Assembly: GCA_017399685.1 (NCBI GenBank)
Contig: JAFQBM010000055.1
Location: 1-54,856 of the forward strand
Direction: 5' to 3'
Length of the DNA: 54,856 bases
Source of the DNA: Lachnospiraceae bacterium
GTDB taxonomy: Bacteria; Bacillota; Clostridia; Lachnospirales; Lachnospiraceae
Made by a program: the position numbers and the translations under genes. Position 1 is the stretch's first letter; each line of letters begins with the position of its first letter. Below the pieces are notes generated by a model, which saw nothing but the letters and a program-made list of their open reading frames with translations, was not told the DNA's origin and searched no databases. Below, piece by piece: positions 25,661-34,427 of this stretch.

Positions 25661-26224
25661 TTATTCCTCTAACACATCCTCAATGGCTTTTTTATATTCT
25701 TCATACTGCTCCTCAGCATCGCCTGCCCCTAAATAAATCTTCCGAATCACACCTTCTTTATCAATCACCAAGGTATATGGAATTCCATCACTAGGATACT
25801 TCTCACAAATGTTTCCCTCAACATCATAGGCAACCGGAAACGTATATCCCTTCTCTTTGATAAATTCAGCTACTGCATTTTCATCCTCCATGCAGTTTAC
25901 TGCTATCACAATCACCTCATCCTTATATTCTTCCACTAATCTTTCAAAAGCAGGCATTTCTCTCACACAAGGACTGCACCAGGTCGCCCAAAAATTTAAT
26001 AACACTATTTTTCCATTCTGTTCAGAAAGGGTAATTTCCCCTCCCTCCACTAATTCAGCTGTAAAGTCCGGAGCAGTATCCCCTGTCTCCAATTCTTTAT
26101 ATGTTTCCTCTTCTTTCGAATTACCTGCACTGGATGATTCTGCAGTCTTTTCCCCACAACCTGCCAAAATAAAACCCAACATCAATACTAAAAAAACACT
26201 GCTTATTTTCTTTCTACCTTTCAT
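25661..26224 (-). CDS. TlpA/ResA-like thioredoxin lipoprotein
   Basis: A 187-aa extracytoplasmic thiol-disulfide protein. It has a lipoprotein signal with lipobox LAGC (Cys23), a low-complexity linker, and a thioredoxin/AhpC-TSA fold with active site WCSPC (C83, C86) and the cis-proline loop GIPYTLVID. With the CXXC mini-protein and the polyferredoxin downstream it probably forms a surface redox system. The gap of 99 nt to the mini-protein allows one transcript. Confidence 0.93.
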   Translation of the reverse strand: MKGRKKISSVFLVLMLGFILAGCGEKTAESSSAGNSKEEETYKELETGDTAPDFTAELVEGGEITLSEQNGKIVLLNFWATWCSPCVREMPAFERLVEEYKDEVIVIAVNCMEDENAVAEFIKEKGYTFPVAYDVEGNICEKYPSDGIPYTLVIDKEGVIRKIYLGAGDAEEQYEEYKKAIEDVLEE

Positions 26225-26263
26225 ATCACTACTTCTCCTTTTTCTTATTTAAATAATTGTGAA

Positions 26264-26285
26264 AGGCACGAGTTTACTCGTGCCT
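26264..26285 (-). terminator. Terminator between the cytidylyltransferase and tlpA
   Basis: Perfect stem AGGCACGAG / CTCGTGCCT with a 4-nt loop, followed on the minus strand by TTTC and AT-rich DNA. Confidence 0.7.
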
Positions 26286-26297
26286 CTATCATCACAT

Positions 26298-27014
26298 CTA
26301 CTTCAGCCAATTATCCTTATCTGCTTTCAGATATGCCTTAAATAATTCCAAATCATCTTTCGTAGTTAATTTAATATTTTTATCAGAACCTGCTGCAAAA
26401 TATAACCGCTCACCTAAATCCACCATCATAGTATTAGTATAGGAAGAACCATAAATACCAATTTCTTTTTCAAAAGCCTCATGATAAGCCCAATCTAACT
26501 TACCAAACTTATAAGCCTGTGGTGTGGATACACGACGTAAGGTTTCACGAGGAATATACTTAGTGGTAGAAGTTTCGTCGTCCACAACAAAAATCTGTTC
26601 ATTATATGGTAGAGATGTTACTGCATTTCCGTGTCTCTGACAGGTAATGATGACATCAGACAGCACACTTTCATCCACCAAAGGACGAATACCATCATGG
26701 ATAATAATAATATCCTCCGGACCACATTTATCTTCCAAATGGAATACCCCATTCCGAATGGATTCCTGTCCGGTCTGTCCACCCGTCACAATCCACTTTA
26801 ACTTTGTAATATTAAACTGCTTTGCATATGCCCACACAATGTCCTGCCATCCATCAATGCAAACTACCTCAATTGCATCGATTTGTGGATGTTTCTGAAA
26901 TCCTTCCATGGTATAAATCAAAACCGGCTTATCATAAACATTAATAAACTGCTTTGGTATATCCTGTCCCATTCTGTGACCGGAACCTCCTGCAATAATC
27001 ACTGCCACGTTCAT
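26298..27014 (-). CDS. IspD/TarI-family cytidylyltransferase
   Basis: A 238-aa CTP-dependent nucleotidyltransferase with the N-terminal CTP loop IIAGGSGHRMG...PKQF and the C-terminal IKLTTKDDLEL typical of the IspD/TarI family. The segment YTNTMMVDLGERLYFAAG and the tail length resemble the ribitol/TarI-like and capsule branches as much as the MEP-pathway enzyme, so I leave open whether it makes CDP-methylerythritol or a CDP-alditol. ispF is in the window but 14 kb away. Its neighbour is inorganic pyrophosphatase, which would pull the reaction forward. Confidence 0.85.
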   Translation of the reverse strand: MNVAVIIAGGSGHRMGQDIPKQFINVYDKPVLIYTMEGFQKHPQIDAIEVVCIDGWQDIVWAYAKQFNITKLKWIVTGGQTGQESIRNGVFHLEDKCGPEDIIIIHDGIRPLVDESVLSDVIITCQRHGNAVTSLPYNEQIFVVDDETSTTKYIPRETLRRVSTPQAYKFGKLDWAYHEAFEKEIGIYGSSYTNTMMVDLGERLYFAAGSDKNIKLTTKDDLELFKAYLKADKDNWLK

Positions 27015-27049
27015 GCTACTATCTCCTTTGCACAGCTATCCTGTTAATT

Positions 27050-27589
27050 TTATTTCTCCTGCTTGCCATATTGCTTATCATACTCTTCAATACAATATCC
27101 TACGATTTTCTCAGCATAAACCCGTCCTAATACTTCTTTCACGAACGTTCTCTTATGTTCTAATTCTTTATACACCTGGAAAAAGTGAGAAATTTCCTGA
27201 GAAGTATGTTCCGGCAGTTCGCTGACATCCTGATAACAACTAAACGTAGGATCTCCTTCTGGAACTGCAATGATTTTTTCATCCTTTGCTTCTTCATCAA
27301 TCATCAACATTACACCAATTGGTCGTACCTTAACCAATGTTAGAGGTGCAATGGTTTCCTGACATAAAACCAATACATCCAACGGATCCCCATCATCTGC
27401 CAATGTTCTCGGAATAAATCCATAGTTTGCGGGATAGTGGGTGGAAGTATATAATACTCTGTCCAAACGTAGCATTCCTGTCTTCTTATCTAATTCATAC
27501 TTATTCTTTCCACCCTTTGATATTTCAATTACCGCATCAAATGAAGATGGAGTAATTCTAGCAGGATCTGCATCATGCCAAATATTCAT
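27050..27589 (-). CDS. ppa: Inorganic pyrophosphatase, family I
   Basis: A soluble family I pyrophosphatase of 179 aa. The signature is DDGDPLDVLVL with the Mg-binding aspartates, preceded by HYPANYGFIP and followed by VRPIGVMLMIDEEAKDEKIIAV, all in the expected order. The ATG at 27589 (MNIWHD) is preferred over a TTG 12 nt upstream that abuts the GAGG site. It hydrolyses the pyrophosphate made by biosynthetic reactions, including the cytidylyltransferase encoded next to it. Confidence 0.95.
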   Translation of the reverse strand: MNIWHDADPARITPSSFDAVIEISKGGKNKYELDKKTGMLRLDRVLYTSTHYPANYGFIPRTLADDGDPLDVLVLCQETIAPLTLVKVRPIGVMLMIDEEAKDEKIIAVPEGDPTFSCYQDVSELPEHTSQEISHFFQVYKELEHKRTFVKEVLGRVYAEKIVGYCIEEYDKQYGKQEK

Positions 27590-27636
27590 AATCTGCACCA
27601 AGCCTCAATAAAAATTCTCTTATTTTCATTTAAGGC

Positions 27637-27666
27637 GCAAACACAAAGGGTGAAAGGTGTGTTTGC
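27637..27666. terminator. Hairpin between ppa and the S41 protease gene
   Basis: Perfect 9-bp stem GCAAACACA / TGTGTTTGC with a 12-nt loop. The following DNA is T-rich on the plus strand but not clearly on the minus strand, so a terminator for the minus-strand S41 gene is only likely. Confidence 0.4.
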
Positions 27667-27731
27667 ATATCATTTCCTTTCTCTCTTTTTTCTTTCACCC
27701 AATTTTCTTTTGTTCTTCTATAGTACCCTAC

Positions 27732-28922
27732 TTATTGCATTTGTTCAAGTAAAACTTCCTGCGCCTTTGCCAACTGTGTATCATCCTCAATCGAATTTAT
27801 TTCCTCCGGCAATTCTATCACCACATCCGGAGTAATACCAACACCATGAATATTTCTTCCACCGCCAGTATAATACTCTGCGATGGTCAGCTTGATTCCT
27901 GAACCATCCGGCAACTCATAAATCTGCTGCATCACACCTTTTCCATAACTTTGGGTTCCTACCACTGTAGCAGCATCATAATCCTGCATGGTTCCTGCAA
28001 AGCATTCTGATGCACTGGCACTATGTCCATTTACCAAAATTGCAATTGGCATTTCTACCTGATGTCTATTGGTAGAATACTCCGTTCCAATGTTTTTTCC
28101 ATTCTTATCAAGACAATAAATCAATCTTTCTTCCGGTAAAATATAATCCAACATATTTACCATGGTAACCAGCATTCCGCCTCCATTATCTCTTAGGTCA
28201 ATAATCATAGCCTGCATGCCCTGATTCTCTAAATCATCAATTGCATCCTGAAATTGTTCGTCTGTATTCTCATCAAAAGAATACACTCCTATATATCCAA
28301 TATTATCATCCAGCATACGATATTCAACGGTCTCTAATACTACTTCTTTTCTGGTAATGGTAAGTTCAATATATTCATCTGTACTTTCACGATATATGGT
28401 TAAATCCAACGTGGTTCCTTCTTCTCCTCTGGTCATTCCAACCACTTCGTCTAAATCCATACCAGCTACATCCGTATCCTCGATAGCAACAATTCTATCT
28501 CCATCCAGCATTCCGGCTTCTTCTGCACCACTGTTTTTAAATACCTTAACAGCATAAGGAACATCTTCATTCAATTTAACTCCTACCGAAACACCAATAC
28601 CACAAAATGTGCCTTGATAAGATTCCATTAATTCTTCATATTCATCTTTTGTATAATAGTAAGAATATGGATCATCCAGACCGGCAACCAAAGCCCGGTA
28701 CATCTCTTCCTTTTCTTTCTCCTCATCAATATCATACAAATAATATTTATCAATATACTCTTCAATCAACTGATATTTTTCGTCTTTCTCAATTTCACTT
28801 TCTTCCGACTTTCCAAGATTCAAATCTTCTAAAGAATCACAACCAGTTAATCCAAAGGCAAATGTCGTCAAAGCGGCACCTATCAATATCCCATACTTTC
28901 CTTTACCATGAAACGCTCTCAT
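27732..28922 (-). CDS. S41 family C-terminal processing protease (CtpA-like), lipoprotein
   Basis: A 396-aa secreted serine protease. It has a lipobox LTGC (Cys28), a PDZ domain (about 85-175, GIGVSVGVKL...) and a peptidase S41 core with the nucleophile serine in VNGHSASASE and the general-base lysine in SYGKGVMQ. Such CtpA-type proteases trim envelope proteins. It is the last gene of the ftsE-ftsX-M23 hydrolase group, as in many Firmicutes, which suggests a role in turnover of divisome or wall-hydrolase components. Confidence 0.93.
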   Translation of the reverse strand: MRAFHGKGKYGILIGAALTTFAFGLTGCDSLEDLNLGKSEESEIEKDEKYQLIEEYIDKYYLYDIDEEKEKEEMYRALVAGLDDPYSYYYTKDEYEELMESYQGTFCGIGVSVGVKLNEDVPYAVKVFKNSGAEEAGMLDGDRIVAIEDTDVAGMDLDEVVGMTRGEEGTTLDLTIYRESTDEYIELTITRKEVVLETVEYRMLDDNIGYIGVYSFDENTDEQFQDAIDDLENQGMQAMIIDLRDNGGGMLVTMVNMLDYILPEERLIYCLDKNGKNIGTEYSTNRHQVEMPIAILVNGHSASASECFAGTMQDYDAATVVGTQSYGKGVMQQIYELPDGSGIKLTIAEYYTGGGRNIHGVGITPDVVIELPEEINSIEDDTQLAKAQEVLLEQMQ

Positions 28923-28950
28923 TTCTGCCTACCTTTCCATTTCACTACTA

Positions 28951-30132
28951 CTAATCAAAATATTGCATCGGATCTACATAACTTCCATTCACACGGATTC
29001 CAAAATGTAAATGAGGACCTGAAGAATTTCCGGTGGAACCTACTTCTGCAATCTTAGTCCCTTGTGTTACATAAGCTCCGGTAGTGGTACATAATCTGGA
29101 AGCATGCATATAAATGGTATACACGCCGTTACCATGACTAATCATTACATAGTTTCCCATAGCATAATTATAGGCGGAAGCTACAACCGTACCAGAAGCT
29201 GAAGCTACGATATCCGCTCCATAAATAGAACCCGGTGTTGGCCCACAGATATCAATTCCCTTGTGATTGCTGGAAGCTCCATGTCCAATGGCAGCTCCAT
29301 CTCTAGCTCCAAAATAAGAAGTAATTCTGTAATTTCCCGGTGTTGGCCACATAAATGAACCCACTCCCACAATAATGGATGAAGAATTGTTGGACTGTGC
29401 CCGTCTTTCCTGTTCTTCTATCTGCGCAATGATAGATTCCTGTAACTGAATTTCTTCTTCATACTTTCTCGCCAATTCTTCGGATTCTGCAATAGAATTC
29501 TCATAATTTAATACTTCCTGAGCTTTTGCTGAAACCAGCATATCCAAAGATTCTTTTTCCAATTCTAATTCAGCCTTTTTGGTTTCCAACCCCTCTAAGG
29601 CAAATTGTAACATCGTTTCCTGATTGGCGATTTCTTCCCTGATGTCAATCAGATTCTGCAACATATTATAATCATACTCAGATATCTTCGAAATATACTC
29701 TGCACGATTTAATAAATCGCTTAAATCCTCAGACTGCAATAAGGCATCTATGTATGCAGTATCTCCATTCTCATACATAAATTTTATTCTGGCCTTCATA
29801 GTTTCATACTGAGTTTCTTCCTCAATTTTTGCTGCTTCCAATTCCTGCTGCTTAATGACAATATCCTCTTCCGTTTGTGCAATTTCTGCTTCATTGGCAG
29901 CAATACTCTCATCCAAAGCCGCCATTTCTGCATCTAAAGCCAGAATATAAGCTTCTGTATCTGCCTTTTCGTTTTCTAACTGTTCAATTAAAGCCTCTAC
30001 TTCCTGCTTTTTTTCCTCAGCTTCGTTCTTCTTTTCTTCTGCCTCATCCTTTCCGTTTTTCGCAAAAGAAGTTAATGGAATGATACACATTAAAGACAAT
30101 AAAATCCCCGTTTTTATTATTACTCTTTTCAA
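28951..30132 (-). CDS. M23 murein hydrolase/activator with coiled coil (PcsB/EnvC-like)
   Basis: A 393-aa secreted protein. After a signal peptide (ending around SFA) comes a long coiled coil (about 28-245, rich in Glu/Lys/Ala), then an M23 LytM domain with the zinc motifs HKGID and HLHFGI. This is the architecture of EnvC and PcsB, which are activated by FtsEX at the septum, and the gene directly follows ftsX. The start is TTG, with GGAGGG 6 nt upstream. The zinc ligands look intact, so it may be catalytic. Confidence 0.92.
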   Translation of the reverse strand: MKRVIIKTGILLSLMCIIPLTSFAKNGKDEAEEKKNEAEEKKQEVEALIEQLENEKADTEAYILALDAEMAALDESIAANEAEIAQTEEDIVIKQQELEAAKIEEETQYETMKARIKFMYENGDTAYIDALLQSEDLSDLLNRAEYISKISEYDYNMLQNLIDIREEIANQETMLQFALEGLETKKAELELEKESLDMLVSAKAQEVLNYENSIAESEELARKYEEEIQLQESIIAQIEEQERRAQSNNSSSIIVGVGSFMWPTPGNYRITSYFGARDGAAIGHGASSNHKGIDICGPTPGSIYGADIVASASGTVVASAYNYAMGNYVMISHGNGVYTIYMHASRLCTTTGAYVTQGTKIAEVGSTGNSSGPHLHFGIRVNGSYVDPMQYFD

Positions 30133-30143
30133 TGAAAACCCTC

Positions 30144-31052
30144 CTAAATACTTAAGTGCTTACGAACTGTTACCATACTTCCAACAAAACCTACGCCCAT
30201 TCCTAAAAACAATGCCACTGGTAATAACTGTACAAATACATCCTGAACCGGTAAAAATTTAATAAATCCTGCAATGGTTCCATAAGAACTTACTACAAAT
30301 TCCACTACTTTGTTATACATAACATATAATACTCCCATAGGAATCACTGCACCTAAAAAACCAATGATAATACCCTCAACAAAGAATGGTGCTCGTACAA
30401 AAAAGTCAGTGGCACCAATTAATTTCATAATGGCGATTTCTTCCTTTCTGACAGAAATACCGATGGTGATGGTATTAATAATCAGGAACAAAGAAACTAA
30501 GAACAAGGTTACAATAATTCCTGCAGAAGCATAGGTTACCAAAGAATTCATGCTAATCAGACTCTTAACCGTAGATTCTGAATTATTAACCTGTCTTACC
30601 CCTTCCATCTTGCTAATGTACTCTGCCAATGCATTCTGCATGCTTACATCATTTACATAGACTTTATAAGAGTCAGAATCCTGTAATGGATTGTCCCCTT
30701 CAAATCCTGAAATTAACTCTTCATGTCCTTTAAAAAAATCAGAGGAAAAACTTTCCCAGGCTTCTTCCGGAGAAATATACACAACTTCTCTTACTTCCGC
30801 CCGAACTAAAATTTCATTTCCGATTTCTTCAATTCTTTCCGTGGTAGTTCCCTTATCAAAAAGTACCGTAAGACACATGGAACCTTCCATCTCTTTCATC
30901 ATGTAATTGATGTTCATCACTACTGCGAAAAATACACCAAATAAGAATAAACAGGCTACCATAGTACCAATGGATGCCAAAGAGAACATTTTATTTCGAC
31001 CAATATTTTTTGTTCCCTGTTTTATGGAATAAATGATTGTATTAAACTTCAT
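30144..31052 (-). CDS. ftsX: Cell division protein FtsX
   Basis: A 302-aa permease-like protein with four transmembrane helices and a large extracellular loop between the first two. It starts with an N-terminal MKFNTIIYSIKQGTKNIGRNK typical of Gram-positive FtsX and has the C-terminal FtsX block with SVRKEEIAIMKLIGAT. The ATG at 31052 lies within the last codons of ftsE (11-bp overlap), so the two are translated together. FtsEX regulates the wall hydrolase encoded next. Confidence 0.95.
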   Translation of the reverse strand: MKFNTIIYSIKQGTKNIGRNKMFSLASIGTMVACLFLFGVFFAVVMNINYMMKEMEGSMCLTVLFDKGTTTERIEEIGNEILVRAEVREVVYISPEEAWESFSSDFFKGHEELISGFEGDNPLQDSDSYKVYVNDVSMQNALAEYISKMEGVRQVNNSESTVKSLISMNSLVTYASAGIIVTLFLVSLFLIINTITIGISVRKEEIAIMKLIGATDFFVRAPFFVEGIIIGFLGAVIPMGVLYVMYNKVVEFVVSSYGTIAGFIKFLPVQDVFVQLLPVALFLGMGVGFVGSMVTVRKHLSI

Positions 31053-31728
31053 CGTCGTACCCACTTTCTTCTATATCACTGACAATACAGCCCTTTTTAA
31101 TAGTAATAACCCTCTTTTTCATGGCATTTACAATTTCTCGATTATGTGTAACTACAACGACGGTTGTTCCACGTTTATTAATATCATTCAGCAAATCCAT
31201 AATTTCCCACGAATTTTGTGGGTCAAGATTCCCAGTAGGCTCATCCGCAACAATAATAGATGGATTATTCACCAACGCTCTGGCCAACGCGACTCTTTGC
31301 TGTTCACCACCAGATAACTCTTTCGGATAATTTTTATACTTACCTGCCAGACCAACTAAGGTCAACATAGATGGCACCTGTCTTCTGATATCCTTCGGAT
31401 TCGCCTCAATCACTCTTTGTGCAAATGCTACATTTTCATATACCGTCCGGTCTTTTAATAAACGGAAATTCTGATATACGAAGCCTATATTTCGACGAAA
31501 AAATGGAATTTCTTTATGTTTTAGTTTTTTTAATTCCTTGCCAGCTACAAAAATACTGCCTGAAGTCGCATCCAATTCCTTTAAAATCAATTTTAATATG
31601 GTGGATTTTCCAGAGCCACTACTACCAACAATGAATACAAATTCTCCCTCATTTATATTCAAACTAACATCCTTTAGTGCTACTGTACCAGTGGGATATT
31701 GCATTGTGACATTCTTAAATGTAATCAT
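31042..31728 (-). CDS. ftsE: Cell division ATP-binding protein FtsE
   Basis: A 228-aa ABC ATPase with Walker A GSSGSGKST, signature LSGGEQQRVALARA, Walker B IIVADEPTGNLD and the switch His in VVTHNRE. The short form with N-terminal MITFKNVTMQYP is typical of FtsE and it is followed directly by ftsX. It energises the FtsX complex at the division site. Confidence 0.96.
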   Translation of the reverse strand: MITFKNVTMQYPTGTVALKDVSLNINEGEFVFIVGSSGSGKSTILKLILKELDATSGSIFVAGKELKKLKHKEIPFFRRNIGFVYQNFRLLKDRTVYENVAFAQRVIEANPKDIRRQVPSMLTLVGLAGKYKNYPKELSGGEQQRVALARALVNNPSIIVADEPTGNLDPQNSWEIMDLLNDINKRGTTVVVVTHNREIVNAMKKRVITIKKGCIVSDIEESGYDDEV

Positions 31729-31785
31729 CTTAACTTCCTCTCTATGTTCTTTCTTTTACCATAAATGCAAATGCGAATCCTCTGC

Positions 31786-31818
31786 GATTCACGGCAAATT
31801 TTTAAACTGTCGTGAATC
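31786..31818. terminator. Hairpin upstream of ftsE / downstream of the regulator gene
   Basis: An 11-bp stem with one G-T pair, GATTCACGGCA / TGTCGTGAATC. It begins 8 nt after the stop of the PucR/CdaR-like gene. No clean T-run follows on the minus strand, so termination is uncertain. Confidence 0.4.
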
Positions 31819-31825
31819 ATCTTAA

Positions 31826-32914
31826 CTAATATTCTAAACTCTTCATATATTTCATGTATTTTACTACCATTAATGCAATCTTAAAGGTAATGGCATCTTC
31901 AAATACCCGTAAATCCAGATTGGTAGTCTTCTGAAGTTTATCCAGACGATATACCAATGTATTTCTATGGATATATAACTGTCTTGAAGTTTCCGAAACA
32001 TTTAAACTGTTCTCAAAGAATTTATTAATCGTAGTTAATGTTTCCTCGTCAAACTCGTCCGGTGTACGGGAATCAAAAATCTCCTTAATAAACATCTTAC
32101 ATAGCGGAATTGGCAGCTGATAAATCAATCGACCGATTCCCAGATTACCATGAGCAATGATATTACGGTCTTCATAGAAAATCTTACCTACATCTAAAGC
32201 CATCTTCGCTTCTTTATAAGATCTGGAAACTTCCTTAATTTCATTTACAATGGTACCATAAGCCACCCTCACCTGTGTCATAGCCTCCGAATTCAGCATA
32301 TCCACAATCACTTTGGCTGTCTTTTCCATATCTTCATAAGTCTCAGTCTGCTTTACTTCTTTTACTAAAATAATATTTTTCTCATCCACAGCAGTGATAA
32401 AATCTTTGGTCTTACTTGAAAATAAACTACGAACTGTTTCTAATACGTTATTATCCTTTTCTGCTTTGGTTTCGATAATATATACCACTCTTCTGACATC
32501 AGTATCAATGTGCAGTTTTTTCGCTCTATTATAAATATCAACCAATAATAAATTATCCAGCAATAAGTTCTTAATAAAGTTATCCTTATCAAATCGTTCT
32601 TTATATGCCACTAAAAGGTTCTGAATCTGGAATGTAGCTAACTTTCCAATCATATATACATCATCATTCTCACCTTTTGCCAAAATAACATATTCTAACT
32701 GGTTGTCATCATACACCTTAAAAAACTGACACCCCTGCAAAACCTGACTTTCCGCAGGAGAATCAACGAATGCCAGCACCACCTTATCATATTCTGAAAC
32801 TTCAAGCATGGTAGATGCCAATGGTTTTCCCTCCATGTCCATAACGCACAAATCCACTCTCGAAATTGCCTTAATACCATCGATGGTATCTTGTAAAATC
32901 TGATTTGAAATCAT
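31826..32914 (-). CDS. PucR/CdaR-like transcriptional regulator
   Basis: A 362-aa protein whose C-terminus is the PucR/CdaR-type helix-turn-helix (NKFFENSLNVSETSRQLYIHRNTLVYRLDKLQKTT, about residues 300-335). The N-terminal half is a sensory region that begins like the sugar-diacid recognition domain (ILQDTIDGIKAISRVDLCVMD), and a GGDEF-like degenerate middle domain is usual for the family. Metabolite and targets are unknown. It stands alone between ftsE and the sugar-ABC ATPase gene, so carbon-source sensing is possible but not shown. Confidence 0.82.
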   Translation of the reverse strand: MISNQILQDTIDGIKAISRVDLCVMDMEGKPLASTMLEVSEYDKVVLAFVDSPAESQVLQGCQFFKVYDDNQLEYVILAKGENDDVYMIGKLATFQIQNLLVAYKERFDKDNFIKNLLLDNLLLVDIYNRAKKLHIDTDVRRVVYIIETKAEKDNNVLETVRSLFSSKTKDFITAVDEKNIILVKEVKQTETYEDMEKTAKVIVDMLNSEAMTQVRVAYGTIVNEIKEVSRSYKEAKMALDVGKIFYEDRNIIAHGNLGIGRLIYQLPIPLCKMFIKEIFDSRTPDEFDEETLTTINKFFENSLNVSETSRQLYIHRNTLVYRLDKLQKTTNLDLRVFEDAITFKIALMVVKYMKYMKSLEY

Positions 32915-32989
32915 TTCATGTTCACTCCCTTTTTCATTTATTCAAACATACTTCACTAACTTATATTTTATAGCATAATCGACAAAAAT

Positions 32990-33019
32990 AAAAGAGAAAT
33001 TTTAATGAATTTCTCTTTT
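32990..33019. terminator. Hairpin upstream of the regulator gene
   Basis: Stem AAAAGAGAAAT / ATTTCTCTTTT with an 8-nt loop and T-rich tails on both strands. It lies between the sugar ATPase gene and the regulator gene and could act as a second terminator for the former. Confidence 0.5.
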
Positions 33020-33120
33020 ATTTTTTACCAACCACCATTTTCCCCAATTTTCCTCTGTACATCGTGGACATATTTATTTTTTATTTTCCATGAAATTTAC
33101 GAAATTTCCCGGAAAATAAA

Positions 33121-33152
33121 AAATATACCAGATGCATCCATCTGGTATATTT
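33121..33152 (-). terminator. Strong terminator after the sugar-ABC ATPase gene
   Basis: Perfect 14-bp stem AAATATACCAGATG / CATCTGGTATATTT with a 4-nt loop, followed on the minus strand by TTTTATTTT. It starts 8 nt after the stop codon. Confidence 0.9.
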
Positions 33153-33160
33153 CAAATTTC

Positions 33161-34273
33161 TTAGTTTACGATAATTCTTTCTGTTTCTTTGTCGAATAAA
33201 TGAATCTTACTTAAGTCAAATGCTAACTGAACAGTATCTCCTGGTCTTGCAGTAGTACGAGAATTAACTCTTGCAGTAATATCAAATTGATCAATATTGA
33301 AGTATAAGTAAACTTCAGCACCTAACATTTCATATACATTAATCTTAGCATCGATAACACTTTCTGGTGAAGATTCGATGAATAATTGTTCATCATGGAT
33401 ATCTTCTGGTCTGATACCTAAGATAATATCTCTATCAATGTAATTTCCTTCGATTAATTTAATAGCCTTTCCTTCTGGAACTTTGATTGAATGAGAACCA
33501 AACATTAATAAAATGTCAGAACCAGACTTAACAGCCTTACATTCAATGAAGTTCATAGCAGGAGAACCGATAAATCCGGCTACGAATAAGTTCTGTGGCT
33601 TATCATATAAGTTCTGTGGAGTATCTACTTGTTGAATGATACCATCCTTTAATACTACGATTCTTGTACCAAGTGTCATAGCTTCTGTCTGGTCATGTGT
33701 TACATAAATGATAGTAGTTTGTAATCTTTGATGTAACTTTGAAATTTCGATACGCATTTGAACTCTTAACTTTGCATCAAGGTTTGATAAAGGCTCGTCC
33801 ATTAAGAATACCTTAGGTTCACGAACGATAGCACGTCCCATAGCAACACGCTGTCTCTGACCACCGGATAAAGCCTTTGGCTTACGGTCTAATAAGTGTT
33901 CAATATCAAGAATCTTTGCTGCTTCATGAATTTGTTTGTCAATCTTGTCCTTTGGTACTTTCTTAATCTTAAGACCAAATGCCATATTATCATAAACTGT
34001 CATATGTGGATACAATGCGTAGTTCTGGAATACCATGGCGATATCTCTATCCTTTGGTTCAACGTCATTTACTAACTTATCACCAATCCATAATTCACCT
34101 TTACTGATGTCTTCCAAACCTGCAATCATACGAAGTGTAGTAGATTTACCACATCCTGAAGGTCCTACGAAAATGATAAACTCTTTGTCTTCAACTTCTA
34201 AGTTGAAATCTTTTACTGCATTGAATCCATTTGAATAGATTTTATAAATATTCTTTAAAGATAAACTTGCCAT
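33161..34273 (-). CDS. UgpC/MsmK-type sugar ABC transporter ATPase (orphan)
   Basis: A 370-aa ABC ATPase of the MalK/UgpC/MsmK branch: Walker A GPSGCGKST, signature LSGGQRQRVAMGRAIVREP, Walker B VFLMDEPLSNLDAKLR and a C-terminal TOBE/regulatory domain with GIRPEDI. No permease or binding-protein gene is nearby, and it has its own terminator. In Firmicutes such a lone ATPase (MsmX/MsmK) often serves many carbohydrate importers encoded elsewhere. GGAGGAG precedes the ATG. Confidence 0.93.
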   Translation of the reverse strand: MASLSLKNIYKIYSNGFNAVKDFNLEVEDKEFIIFVGPSGCGKSTTLRMIAGLEDISKGELWIGDKLVNDVEPKDRDIAMVFQNYALYPHMTVYDNMAFGLKIKKVPKDKIDKQIHEAAKILDIEHLLDRKPKALSGGQRQRVAMGRAIVREPKVFLMDEPLSNLDAKLRVQMRIEISKLHQRLQTTIIYVTHDQTEAMTLGTRIVVLKDGIIQQVDTPQNLYDKPQNLFVAGFIGSPAMNFIECKAVKSGSDILLMFGSHSIKVPEGKAIKLIEGNYIDRDIILGIRPEDIHDEQLFIESSPESVIDAKINVYEMLGAEVYLYFNIDQFDITARVNSRTTARPGDTVQLAFDLSKIHLFDKETERIIVN

Positions 34274-34427
34274 TTTATATTTCTCCTCCTTGGGTTATGT
34301 TTACTTTAATGCTAGACTATATAATACACTTTTTTCACTCAAAATACCATATTATATATAAACAAAGAATTCAAAAATCTTTTGTTTAATTTGCATATCA
34401 TATTTCAAAAATTAGCCAAAATTCTAA

